NCBI RefSeq assembly: GCF_008831285.2
Contig: NC_045140.1
Span: 18,784,370-18,848,369, forward strand
Direction of reading: 5' to 3'
Length of the DNA stretch: 64,000 bases
Origin: Nymphaea colorata
Taxonomy: Eukaryota; Streptophyta; Magnoliopsida; Nymphaeales; Nymphaeaceae
The notes beneath the pieces were generated by a model. The model did not search any database, was not told the DNA's origin, and saw only the letters and a list, made by a program, of their open reading frames with translations. Positions 1-9,991 of the stretch are shown here, one piece after another; position 1 is the stretch's first letter, and each line of letters starts with the position of its first letter. The position numbers and the translations under genes were made by a program.

Positions 1-1081
1 TCACGCCGTTGAAGTCAAAGCCGCCTTCGCACTTTTACTTGGTCTTCTTCATATAGAATTCACACAAATAATAATAATACGAACCTAACCGAGCTCAAGC
101 TTAGAATGACCAATGGCGAGCCCAACTAGGTCAAGTTCCAACTGCTGCACCAGCCTTTGACTATGCATGAGTGTATAGCTGAGCCTCGCCTCGCCTCGCC
201 TCGCCTCACCCCTAGCGGACTGCAACCGTGCACCCGAGCTTCGGTTCGGATGAGTCTAACCACGTAAAACTGGTCCGAGTTAGAGCTGACCGTTGAATTG
301 CCCAACTTTGACCGAACACTAGAAGATGGTGCGGCTTGGCTTTCCGACGGTGAGCCGCGGAAGGCTGGCGTTACATATTCTCCTTAATTGCCATGCAGGG
401 CGAGCACTTTCAGAAATTACGAATTTGTTGTTCCTAAAACCACTTCAAACCATTATTACTTCGAGGGTTCAATCACTTGCGACCTTTCATCACTGTAGGT
501 GAAACAATCTAGGTGAGAATGAACAAATATTTCATCTTAATGTAACAAAGTTTTCACCCAACTTCTCAAGATTTACGTTTATAATTGTAGCTTTGCGTTA
601 TAGCGCGGAAAAGGAAAGTTTTTTTTTTTTTTTTTTTTTTACAAATGATATTATGAAAACATGGTGAAAAAGTTTGCAATCTTACTTTAGGTTAGTAAAT
701 TGGAGCACTTATATTAGCCATATAAGTTCTCGTGAAAACACAAGAAAATGAAAATTCAAGTCTGCTTCCAAGGAACAACACCCTTGTCCAAGTTTTTAAG
801 TGTGTATAAGCCACCCATCGAAATAAGACAACTTTAAGGCATCTACTAATAAATAGTTCTTACTTTGGGGAGCGTACAGTAATTTGTTTTGCTTTTTATA
901 TACAAAGCTCCACAAAATGGAACGAACCAAACGTCCTTACGAGTTGCGAATTCTCACGCCTGCGCACTTCTTTCGGCCGCAAACTCCGCCTCCGCCTCTC
1001 TTGCGCTCTCTCTCCCCTCGCTCTTATCTCGTCGCCTCCAGCACCAGCGCCACCGTCTTCTCCCTCTCTCTCCCTCTCCAC
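1..1081. other. Intergenic DNA and presumed upstream region of the F-box gene
   Basis: No coding region is recognised here. There is a short pentamer tandem repeat (GCCTC, about five copies) at 183-208 and a T homopolymer of about 22 bases near 619-640. The last 120 bases become CT-rich, as plant 5' leaders often are, and probably hold the promoter and leader of the F-box gene that follows. The reading frame of that gene stays open back to an ATG at 884, but those 66 extra codons read as low-complexity leader translation. Confidence 0.5.
183..208. repeat. Pentanucleotide repeat (GCCTC)n
   Basis: Five near-perfect tandem copies of the pentamer GCCTC; the last copy is degenerate. It is a simple sequence repeat with no gene nearby that it would affect. 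Confidence 0.9.
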
Positions 1082-2518
1082 ATGGGGCAAACCACCTCGC
1101 ATCCACCACTCTTAATGGATTCCGGCAACACGGAGAAGAGAGACCTAACCCTCGACCTGCCGGACGACTGCCTGGCCCTCGTCTTCCACCACCTCTCCTC
1201 CACCGCAGACCGTAACCGCTGTTCCCTTGTCTGCCGCCGCTGGCTCGCCGTCGACTCGCTTTCCCGGTACCGGCTCTCTCTTCGCGCTACGGCTTCCCTC
1301 CCCGCCTCCTCCCTCCTAGGCTGCCGCTTCCCCTCTCTCTCCCGTCTTACTCTTCGTTGTGACCGCTCCTCCCTTTCTATCCCCGACGGCGTCCTCCTCT
1401 CCCTCTCCTCCCTCTGCCCCAACCTCGTCGCCCTTCGCCTCAAAGCCTGCCGCCACCTCTCCGACGATGCCTTCCACTCCCTCGCACTTCCCCGCCTCGT
1501 GGAGTTCTCCGCTTCCTCCTGCAACTTCGGCGCATCGGCTCTCAACTCTCTGCTTGCCTCGTCTCCCAACCTCGAGAGCCTCTCGATCAAGCGCCTCCGC
1601 GGCCTCGCCGCCGATCCCCCTTCTCTCCACGTCTCTGCCGCCGCCTCCCGTCTCCGCCGGATCCACCTCAAGGAGCTCTTCAACGCCCAGGCCCTCGCTC
1701 CGCTCCTCGCCGGCTCCCTCCAATTGGAATCCCTCACCGTCGTCCGCTGCTCCGGCGATTGGGATCAGATCCTGGAGGATGCCACCGTTAAGGTTCGCGG
1801 ACTGGTCCACCTTCACATCGAGCGGTCTCACGTTGGCGATCGCGGCCTCTCGGCGGTAGCAAGGTGCGCGAGCCTCGAATCGTTCAATCTCATCAAGACG
1901 CCGGATTGCACAGATTCAGGAGTTGCCGGTGTGGCAGCCGGCTGCAGGGGTCTCAGGAGGGTGAGGTTGGACGGGTGGAGGATGAACAGGATCGGGGATG
2001 TGGGCCTGACAGGATTGGCGAAGAATTGTCGAAATTTGAAGGAATTGGTGTTGGTGGGGTTGAACCCGACGGCCTCGAGCTTGGGGGAGCTGGGGGAAGG
2101 ATGCCCTGGAGTGGAGAGGCTAGCACTCTGCGGAAGCGAAACCATCGGCGACGGTGAATTGGCGGTTGTGGCTGCAAAATTCAGGTCATTGAGGAAGCTA
2201 TGCGTGAAGGGTTGCCCTGTTTCAGACGACGGCATGGGCGCTCTGGCCCGCGGGTGCCCTGAATTGGTGAAAGTTAAGGTGAAGAAGTGCAGGGGAGTCA
2301 GCGTTGAGGGGGTAGAATTCCTGAAGCAGCACAGACCTGGGAAGGCGTTGGAGTTTGAATTGGATGAAGAGGAGGAAGTCCATGGCAAGGATAATTTAGA
2401 GTTGGTTGTGGGGAATGAGAGAACTAATGTGGCCGCGACACTCAGCCCCAGCAAGTCCATAGTTCTCAGAGCTAGGATGAGTTTTCTTGTTATTGCTGGC
2501 AGCATCAGGAGGTGGTGA
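1082..2518 (+). CDS. VFB: F-box / leucine-rich-repeat protein, VFB (VIER F-BOX) type
   Basis: This is an intronless gene for a 478-residue substrate-recognition subunit of an SCF ubiquitin ligase. The F-box lies at about residues 24-64 (LPDDCLALVFHHL ... RCSLVCRRWLAVD). It is followed by degenerate leucine-rich repeats to about residue 430 (for example LSIKRLRG, LVLVGLNPTASSLGELGEGCP) and an acidic tail containing ELDEEEE. I chose the ATG at 1082 because VFB-family proteins begin MGQ and here the product begins MGQTTSHPP. An in-frame ATG at 884 would add 66 low-complexity residues with no family counterpart. In Arabidopsis, VFB proteins bind ASK/SKP1 adaptors and affect auxin-related growth and lateral roots; that is family knowledge, not something visible here. 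The first half of the CDS is strongly C-rich and the second half is not, which produces long antisense open frames that are not genes. Confidence 0.9.
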   Translation: MGQTTSHPPLLMDSGNTEKRDLTLDLPDDCLALVFHHLSSTADRNRCSLVCRRWLAVDSLSRYRLSLRATASLPASSLLGCRFPSLSRLTLRCDRSSLSIPDGVLLSLSSLCPNLVALRLKACRHLSDDAFHSLALPRLVEFSASSCNFGASALNSLLASSPNLESLSIKRLRGLAADPPSLHVSAAASRLRRIHLKELFNAQALAPLLAGSLQLESLTVVRCSGDWDQILEDATVKVRGLVHLHIERSHVGDRGLSAVARCASLESFNLIKTPDCTDSGVAGVAAGCRGLRRVRLDGWRMNRIGDVGLTGLAKNCRNLKELVLVGLNPTASSLGELGEGCPGVERLALCGSETIGDGELAVVAAKFRSLRKLCVKGCPVSDDGMGALARGCPELVKVKVKKCRGVSVEGVEFLKQHRPGKALEFELDEEEEVHGKDNLELVVGNERTNVAATLSPSKSIVLRARMSFLVIAGSIRRW

Positions 2519-5500
2519 TATGGGTTCGGAGATTTGAATTTTCTTCTTGTAAATTTGAATTCATTCCTCTCCCCTCAGAACTTCAGTTTTGCAGAAAAAC
2601 TATTCTCATCATTCATTATTTTTTTTTGTTGTACAATGTGTTTTAAGATAAGAAGGCATTATATCTTGCTCTTTGTAGAATTGCTTTCTACATGAACTTC
2701 TTTCGCATTCGATTCTTCTGTGGTTAGAGGTTTCCTGCAGCTGTTGAAGAAAGTTATCCTGATAAATTGACTGAATATTCATCATATGCACTCTCAGGGA
2801 AGTCAACATCCCAACTTCTCCCATTTATCTGGACAAGCGTGAATATGAAGGCATCCACGTAGCAGGTGCTTAACAGAAGTAAATGATTCCATTTGCCATC
2901 GAATAACTCGTAGAAGTTTCAAGTATTCAATTTTTGATTTTTTCTTTTGTACCTTTATGTTGTAAAGCATTCAATAGATTGAAGAATCCTTGGCATAAAA
3001 GATCAGAAAGAAGTATAACTTATTATAAAAAGACCCCCATCTCTGTTTGAATGTGATTCAAAATTCGATGGGTGTTGGACTAAGCTTCTATAAAGAACAG
3101 AACAAACTAAGATTTTCAGGTTTCAAACCCTTTTCCCTCACTTATTATACTTTTTGTGTTACCAAGAAAAACCCCTTGCGAAAAGCATACTTAAGGTATC
3201 AAACTTTCGGCCCCCATTTAAAATGCCGCGAGCCAAAAACAGCTGCCAAATTGCTCACGAAAGCTAATATCATCAACGTGCCGACTTCTCCAACCAGCGC
3301 TGCCCATAAACGCTTCGATGGATTTGCGGCTCAAAAGCATATAACTCGAGAGAGGCGCAAGTGTATTTTCTAGAATGGGGGCAACATGATTACCAATCTC
3401 TGCAAGTGGGCAATGGATAGAGTTGTATTTTCGCGGGGCGTTTAATTGCATTAGATTTAAGATCCCAAGTCGCTTGAGATTTTGGAAACTTAGATCTAAA
3501 GATTTCAGATCATTGCGTTGTAAATTGTGTTGGAGAGAATTCTAGACTTCTTTCTTTGGAAGATCATTGGATTACATCATGAATTCATGATCTTTATGCC
3601 TTAAACTTGTTGGTTCTCATTTCAGACTTTCCTTTTCTTTTACTTGAAATCCACGGATTCGAAGCGCAATCAAAATCCAAAAAAATCAAAGCTTAATTCT
3701 CAAAGTTGTAATTTGCTGGAACCATGAAGTTAGGGTGGACTCCACCTTCAAATGATAATAACAATGGAAGGTGGTGCTTCTTCTGTGATTGAAAAAATAC
3801 GAGGACTTTAAGACACATTGAAGGCTCATGTCGTATTACAGATGCAAATGAACCGCTTATGAGTTCCATAACACATACTCCTTAAAAAAAGAACCGCTTC
3901 CTTTGATCTGGGTCTACCATTGCTCACTTTGTTGACCAATGCATTTGTTGTGGGCTTTTACCCAGTCCATCAACACCCTGTGGTGGCAAATCTTAGAAGT
4001 CAAACACCCAAGCTTTGAACGAAGCCAAGCTTGCCAGGCGAGCCTGTCGTTGACTTGAGTCAGCTGAATGGCTCGACACGTTCCGTTTGACAATGGAGAC
4101 CTTCCCGAACCGGCCGAGCCAGGCCCACCTAGCTGCAGATCAAGCTGTAAAGTCTGCACCCAAAAATTCTGGTTCGACCTCGAATTCGGACCCACCTGAA
4201 TCGGTCTGAATACACCAAGTGAAGGACCACCATCTCCGGCGTAGTGGTCGATTTCTTTTGAACTTCAATTATTATTTGAAAATCGTTAGAATATTCGGCT
4301 TTCTATCTAAAATCGATAGAAAAAAAGCAGCGTCCATGATCAGTCAATTCATCGAATTCAAACCGTGAAGCAACTCAAATTACCATTATTTAAGTACATT
4401 TAATATCAACCAAATAAGACTGAGCCTTAGAAATTCTTGTTTCACTTTATTTTATTGTTTCTTATCAAAATCGTTTTTTATGTTCTTAATATTGCTTTAT
4501 TATTATAGGGTTCTTTTGAAATTCAAACTTCTGATCTTTCAGATTCGAAAAAAGGTTTTTTCTGATTCTATCTGCTTCAATCCGATTCGGCATATTCTTG
4601 GAATCGTTTCCTGAAATTAAGTTGGAGTTTGAATCTTGAGAAAAAAAGAAAATTTCTGTATCCAGCTTTTTTTTTTATTGCTGCTCGGTTGGATATCCGA
4701 CTCAAACTCTATCCACTAATAATTAAAAAAAAGTTTGAGTTCGTTTCATCGTCTCAAAGAAGGTACATATTTCACAATTTTATGACCATCTTCAGAAGTG
4801 GCTTCTCCTTCCCGACATTACTTGATGAAGACTGATGCGCTGAAGATGCTTTCCAAGTGTTCATCCAGAGCACGGCTCCTTTTGGAAAATCCAGCGGAAT
4901 CAGGTAAGGCCTTTCTGGCCTATCCAGTCATGGCGGCAAGGGAAGGCCCTCTAAAGCTTTATCCCCATGCTAACAACACGTTCTCTAGACACGCAGAAAC
5001 TCGATGGAAAGTGAAAGAAAACCGAGTGAAGCTGACCCGCTGGCCCTGCTGCTTCCTCCATTCTATATGCATAGAATGAATGGAATGTTTCAAGGTATCA
5101 TTGGTCAAAAGCAGGCCAACCAGGTTCATTAAACAAAGAAAGGAGCAGCCATTAAAAAAATCCCCTGATCGCCTCCCCTTTCAAACCCCTGTTTGATGAT
5201 GTAGGTCGTGGAAAAGATTGATTTTGAATGGGTCAGCTGCCAATTCAGTCAACCATGTGACAACCGAGTGGGACCAAATTGACAAATCCAACTGAACAGA
5301 AGCAATCTATGTGTGGTTGCTGTTCAAGCTACGACCAAAAGGGTGAAACCAAAATCAAGTCAGGATGAAAAAAGCTTGTTCACTCGGTTAAAGCCTGGTC
5401 CACCAACATAGAAATAATATGAGAAGAGTGACATCGACGTACATGACATTGACAGAAGCTAATGTTCTCTGTGATCATTTTATATATAGAAATGAATGTT

Positions 5501-6540
5501 TAACAGTGGCATCCTCGAGAAAGTTGCGTGAGTTATTCCAAGAAGCAGTCAAGATAAAATGAATTCGAAATATCTTAGTGAACGTGATTTTTGATATTTT
5601 AAACCTAAGCATAGGAAAACAAGGTTTTGAGATATAGATAAATCAAATTGCATTAGCTGAAGGACTAAGAACATTGGGTTTTCAACTTTTGAAAAATCCG
5701 AGTACAAATTGGAATATCACTTTTCTTTATTGTATTTTTGCATATGCAAAGTCCATCCATATGGATACTTTCGTGAAGAGCAGCAAAAAAACAATTACCA
5801 ACATGCTAAATGAACACACTAAAAGTAGATAATGTTAATGTACATCCTCAGCCTTTTCATATATAACACCAATTTCGTATATGTAAACGTCGCGATAAAG
5901 ACATTCATTGGTAGTCGTATTAGAGGAACTGACGGCGAAACCAGTTGTTCTTTTTCTTCTTCTGAAAGAAATGAGAAGTTCACTTCATCTGTGGATGAGA
6001 TGGATTCCAGCTCATCGCCTGTTTTGGACAACAGGTCAGTATTCGGTAGCTATGGTATGACATCATTCTGAACTTTTATGAGCAAAAGGATGCGAAGATT
6101 TCTCTCCTGCCACCATGATGAGATGAGCCTGGTTGTACCGAAGAGCTTTCAGCCACATTATCAATCGTTGGTCTCAGAAACTCATCAATTGTCTTTGTAT
6201 GAACATGCAAGCAGGGGGTCGTGCGGGACACCTGGATTATGCCAACAGAGACGCACCCCACTCCCAGTTCCTGAACTGTTGATCCTCTTCAACACAGACG
6301 ATTTCAAGTCCTCCCAGACAGGGAACCCTTGCTGATCTGACTTTGCAATTCTCTTATTGAAGAAAACCAGATAGAACCTACCGTGCGTAATTTGGTTAAC
6401 TTGGAACATTAACTTGATTATGTTGGATAATCAACTCATGACAATGCTGGTCTTCTTTAGGATTTTCACATTTTTTTTTAAATCATGACTCTGGAATAGT
6501 TCAAATTTAAAGGAATTTCAGATGGGAACTCGTATGCAAT
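2519..6540. other. AT-rich intergenic region, no supported gene
   Basis: The first few hundred bases are probably the 3' UTR of the F-box gene, and the last few hundred may be the 3' region of the minus-strand PPR gene. Between them I see AT-rich DNA with short open frames (for example near 3047-3373, 4798-5079 and 5819-6409) that resemble no family I know and lack a domain or a gene-like splice structure. A GC-richer patch at about 3900-4210 with words such as ggctcgac and cggccgagcc looks like decayed repeat DNA, but I cannot assign it to an element class. Confidence 0.4.
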
Positions 6541-8862
6541 CTAGAAAGAGCAATCTTCTACTCCACCGGCACGTGCATCTATTGTATCACCAACCAAAAA
6601 AGCATGGACCCTGTTGCCAACTTCAATCCAGCTGCAACCAGGGTTCTTCTTCACCCCTCTTGATTTCATCAACTGCCTGACGCGTTTTGCTTCTTCCCAT
6701 CTTCCAGCTTCTGCATACATATTTGATAACAATATGTAGTATCCGCAGTGCTCCGATTTCAGCTCAAACAGATGCTCTGCAGCCCATATCCCCAACTCCA
6801 CATCCCCATGTACTCTAGATGCACCAAGAAGCGCACCCCAAACATTGGCATCTGGTTCGAATTCGAGGTCGTTGATAAAATCCACTGCTTCCTTCATCAG
6901 CCCAGCTCTACCAAATAGATCAACCATGCAGGCACAATGCATCTGAGTTGGTGTTAAATTCTGGTATTGCATCTGTTCAAAGTACTTGCGCCCCTGATCG
7001 ACCAATCCAGCATGGCTGCAGGCAGACAAGACTGCAAGGTACGAAACATGATCATATTTTATGCCTTTGTCTTTCATGCCTTCAAACAGATTGATTGCTA
7101 CTTCCAGTTCGCCATGCATCCCATAACCCAGTATCATTGCGTTACACGAAGCTACATCCTTCTGGTGCATCTTGTCAAATATGCGTCTTGCAAAATCCAG
7201 ACGACCACATTTGGTGTAAACATCCAGCAGAGAGTTTGCCACAAAAAGTTGCGAAGCAAAATGCTTCCTCACAGTTGATCCGTGGATCTCCTTCCCTTGC
7301 TTGATGGCTGATAGATTTGCGCATGCCAGTAGAACACCAATAAAGGAAACACTGTCATGCCGCAAGCCTAGAAACCCCATCTCTGAGAAAAGCGTCAAAG
7401 CTTCGACACAGTGCCAACTTTGCGCATAACCAACAATCAATGTGTTGTAGGACACTTCATCTCTTTCGGAGGAGTCAAATATTCGCCCTGCGAGATGTAA
7501 AGAGCCACATTTAGCATAGACGTCCATCACAGCATTTGTGACAAAGATGTCAGCAATAGACCCTTCTCTAATTGATCGAGCATGGATTTCCTTTCCATGG
7601 CGAAGCAACTGTACTCGAGAACAAGCAGGAAGAATATTAGTATATGTAACTGAAGTTGGGCGTCCACCATGCTCCTGCATTTGCCTAAGAAATTCTATGG
7701 CTTCTAATTCACATCCGTTTTGCACTAAGTTCGCAATTACAGCATTCCATGACACTACATTCTTCTCAGCCATCATATTGAACACACTGCAACCTTCACT
7801 TAGATGTCCAGACTTGGCGTACATGTCTATCAAAGAGTTATGAACAAAAACATCCATCTCCGAACCGTTTCTCAAACAATATGCATGAACCTCCTTTCCG
7901 AGGGGGAAAAGTTCCAATTGCACCAATGATGGGAGAAGACTAGCCATGGTGACTGAGTTGGGCCTTTCACCTGCATCCAACATCCTCCGAAACATATCTA
8001 CAGCCTCAAGAGCAGCACCATTGTAAGAAAACCCGGAAATGATAGCATTCCAAGAAACTTGGTTTCTAAAAACCATTTCAGTAAACACACTGTACGCGGA
8101 TATTAAATCCCCGCATTTCGCGTACATATCCACAATCGCATTCCAAACTGTCACATGGGAGCTTAGCACGTCATTGTCCTTCACCAAATCATGAATTTCC
8201 TTCCCCCTTTTCAAATCCTTTAATGATGCACAAATCGGCATCATGGTCACCACCGTAGCCTGATTAGGGAACCAACCCTCCTCCCTAAACCCCAAGAACA
8301 ATCTCAACGCCTCTTCGAAACACCCATTCTGCGAATAACCACCTAAAATTGAGTTCCACGACACGATGTCTCTCTGAGGCATTTCATCGAACACTTTCCT
8401 GGCTGCGTCTAAACACCCACAGCTCATATAAAACGCGATCATGGTATTGCCCACGAAGACATCTGAAGCGAAGCCCACCTTCACGGCCGCGCCATGGACC
8501 TCCCTACCCTTCTCGAAAGAACGTATGTCGGCGCACGCCTTGAGAAGGAAGGGGAACGAGTGATCGTCGGGCCTGGCGCCAGCGCGGACCATTCCATTAT
8601 AGAATTCGAAGGCCAGAAAGTGCTCGCCGAAGTAGGTATGAGCCCGAATAATGGTATTGTAGAGGAAGGTGGTCTGGTTATGGGAATTTGAGAAGAGAAG
8701 GCAAGAGGAGCGGAGGTCTGCGCGAAGGGCGTAGTTGGTGATGAGGGAGGCGGTGAGAGGGAGGTGGTGGCGAAGGCCAAGGGTGGTGGCCAGGGCGTGC
8801 GCTTCCTTCACGTGTCGGAGAGAGGTGGCGGACCGCAGGAGTTCGCAGAGGCCGCTGGCCAT
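6541..8862 (-). CDS. Pentatricopeptide-repeat protein, PLS class, E-type with truncated C terminus
   Basis: This is an intronless reading frame of 773 residues. It is packed with P, L and S motifs from about residue 65 to 690, with hallmark phrases such as DVFVGNTMIAFY, ARKVFDEMPQRDIVSWN, LDVYTKCGRLDFARRIFD and LSACSHAGLVDQGRKYF. It then carries an E domain (YYILLSNMYAEAGRWEEAKRVR ... NPGCSWIEVGNRVHAFLVGD) at about 700-755. PLS-class PPR proteins act in mitochondria or plastids, mostly as site-specific factors for C-to-U RNA editing. In many relatives the VHAFLVGD motif runs into an E+ and often a DYW deaminase domain. Here it runs into about 14 unrelated residues (TIDARAGGVEDCSF) and a stop, so the protein must either work with a DYW partner in trans or be a truncated allele. 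The start at 8862 is the first ATG of the frame. I cannot tell the organelle or the RNA target from the sequence. Confidence 0.93.
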   Translation of the reverse strand: MASGLCELLRSATSLRHVKEAHALATTLGLRHHLPLTASLITNYALRADLRSSCLLFSNSHNQTTFLYNTIIRAHTYFGEHFLAFEFYNGMVRAGARPDDHSFPFLLKACADIRSFEKGREVHGAAVKVGFASDVFVGNTMIAFYMSCGCLDAARKVFDEMPQRDIVSWNSILGGYSQNGCFEEALRLFLGFREEGWFPNQATVVTMMPICASLKDLKRGKEIHDLVKDNDVLSSHVTVWNAIVDMYAKCGDLISAYSVFTEMVFRNQVSWNAIISGFSYNGAALEAVDMFRRMLDAGERPNSVTMASLLPSLVQLELFPLGKEVHAYCLRNGSEMDVFVHNSLIDMYAKSGHLSEGCSVFNMMAEKNVVSWNAVIANLVQNGCELEAIEFLRQMQEHGGRPTSVTYTNILPACSRVQLLRHGKEIHARSIREGSIADIFVTNAVMDVYAKCGSLHLAGRIFDSSERDEVSYNTLIVGYAQSWHCVEALTLFSEMGFLGLRHDSVSFIGVLLACANLSAIKQGKEIHGSTVRKHFASQLFVANSLLDVYTKCGRLDFARRIFDKMHQKDVASCNAMILGYGMHGELEVAINLFEGMKDKGIKYDHVSYLAVLSACSHAGLVDQGRKYFEQMQYQNLTPTQMHCACMVDLFGRAGLMKEAVDFINDLEFEPDANVWGALLGASRVHGDVELGIWAAEHLFELKSEHCGYYILLSNMYAEAGRWEEAKRVRQLMKSRGVKKNPGCSWIEVGNRVHAFLVGDTIDARAGGVEDCSF

Positions 8863-9948
8863 CCGGCTCCATCCGGCCAGTTGAGAACTGAGGAGGAGGA
8901 GGAGGAGGAGAGTTTGCCGGCCAACCGAGACGGGGAAGCGGAAGTTGATTCGGACGCAGGTAGGCTCGATCTTGGTCCTCCCTCCCTCTCTTGAACTTGG
9001 CTGTGGTGCGGATGGATCGGGTAAGATCTAACCCGAACAGATTTCGAGTGCCTTAGTAGAGCTTCGGACCTGCCTCGAAGCAGATCAGATCCAGATAACT
9101 TTGGCACCAAATCATGCAAGAGGAGTCCCCTGGACATCAAACCATCAATATCCGAGACTCAGTTATCGGAATTCTTTAACTTGGCTGTCTACAAGTCCAA
9201 AATCAAGTCAAGTAGACGGAGATCTTTACAAATTCCCAGGTTCTCTTCGGGGATGTAAATGGATAGGATACGTCAAATTATCAATTCATTGTCGAATCCA
9301 TCTAGTTGGGATCTCATTAAAAAAACTTGAATTCGGTTACTTATTAGATTTGCTATATATACAGTTTCATAGCCGAATTTGAATCCAAATTTGATATCTG
9401 ATTGGTATCTCATCAGAAATGCTAGTGGAATTTAAACTGATTTTTGAAAAATAACAGTCGGAATTCAAGGCAGAATCTGAATCAGAATATACAAAATCCA
9501 ATTAAGTTGAATTTAGCAAAAGCTGAGTCTGAACCCTAGTTGGCAAATCCGGCGATCCGACTCGAGAATCGCTCGAGTTAGATAGGCATAGTTCACTTAC
9601 TGGGTCACCGGTGAGGACCCAAGCGATCCACACAAAGAAGTGGCCAAGAGTCGGTTGACTCAGCTAAGAAATGGCTGACTAAGGTTGACTCGGCTAAGTC
9701 GGCCGAGTCAGGTCCAATTTGAGTTTTAGCGACCTAAAACTAAATTAATGATAATTGTTTTTTTTTTTTCTTAGAATCAATATGGAAAGGCCAAAAAAAA
9801 GAAAAGCAGGCTGAATCTATTCTTTTGTGATGGAGTGTCGACCATTTGTTAGGGACTTTTGTCTTTTCGACAATCCCAAAACCCTAAACCAGCCTCGTCT
9901 TTAATCTCTCATTCTATCTCTCTTTCTTTCTTCGGTGTCCCCGGAGAA

Positions 9949-9951
<3 letters not shown>

Positions 9952-9989
<38 letters not shown>
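9952..9989. repeat. (AT)19 microsatellite
   Basis: An uninterrupted alternating A/T run of about 38 bases in intergenic DNA. Confidence 0.95.

Positions 9990-9991
<2 letters not shown>

Noticed and set aside
1024-1831. Long antisense frames opposite the F-box gene (237 and 171 codons)
   Set aside because: They mirror the C-rich, leucine/serine-rich sense codons, translate to Arg/Glu/Gly-rich nonsense and have no domain. The sense frame is a clear F-box/LRR protein.
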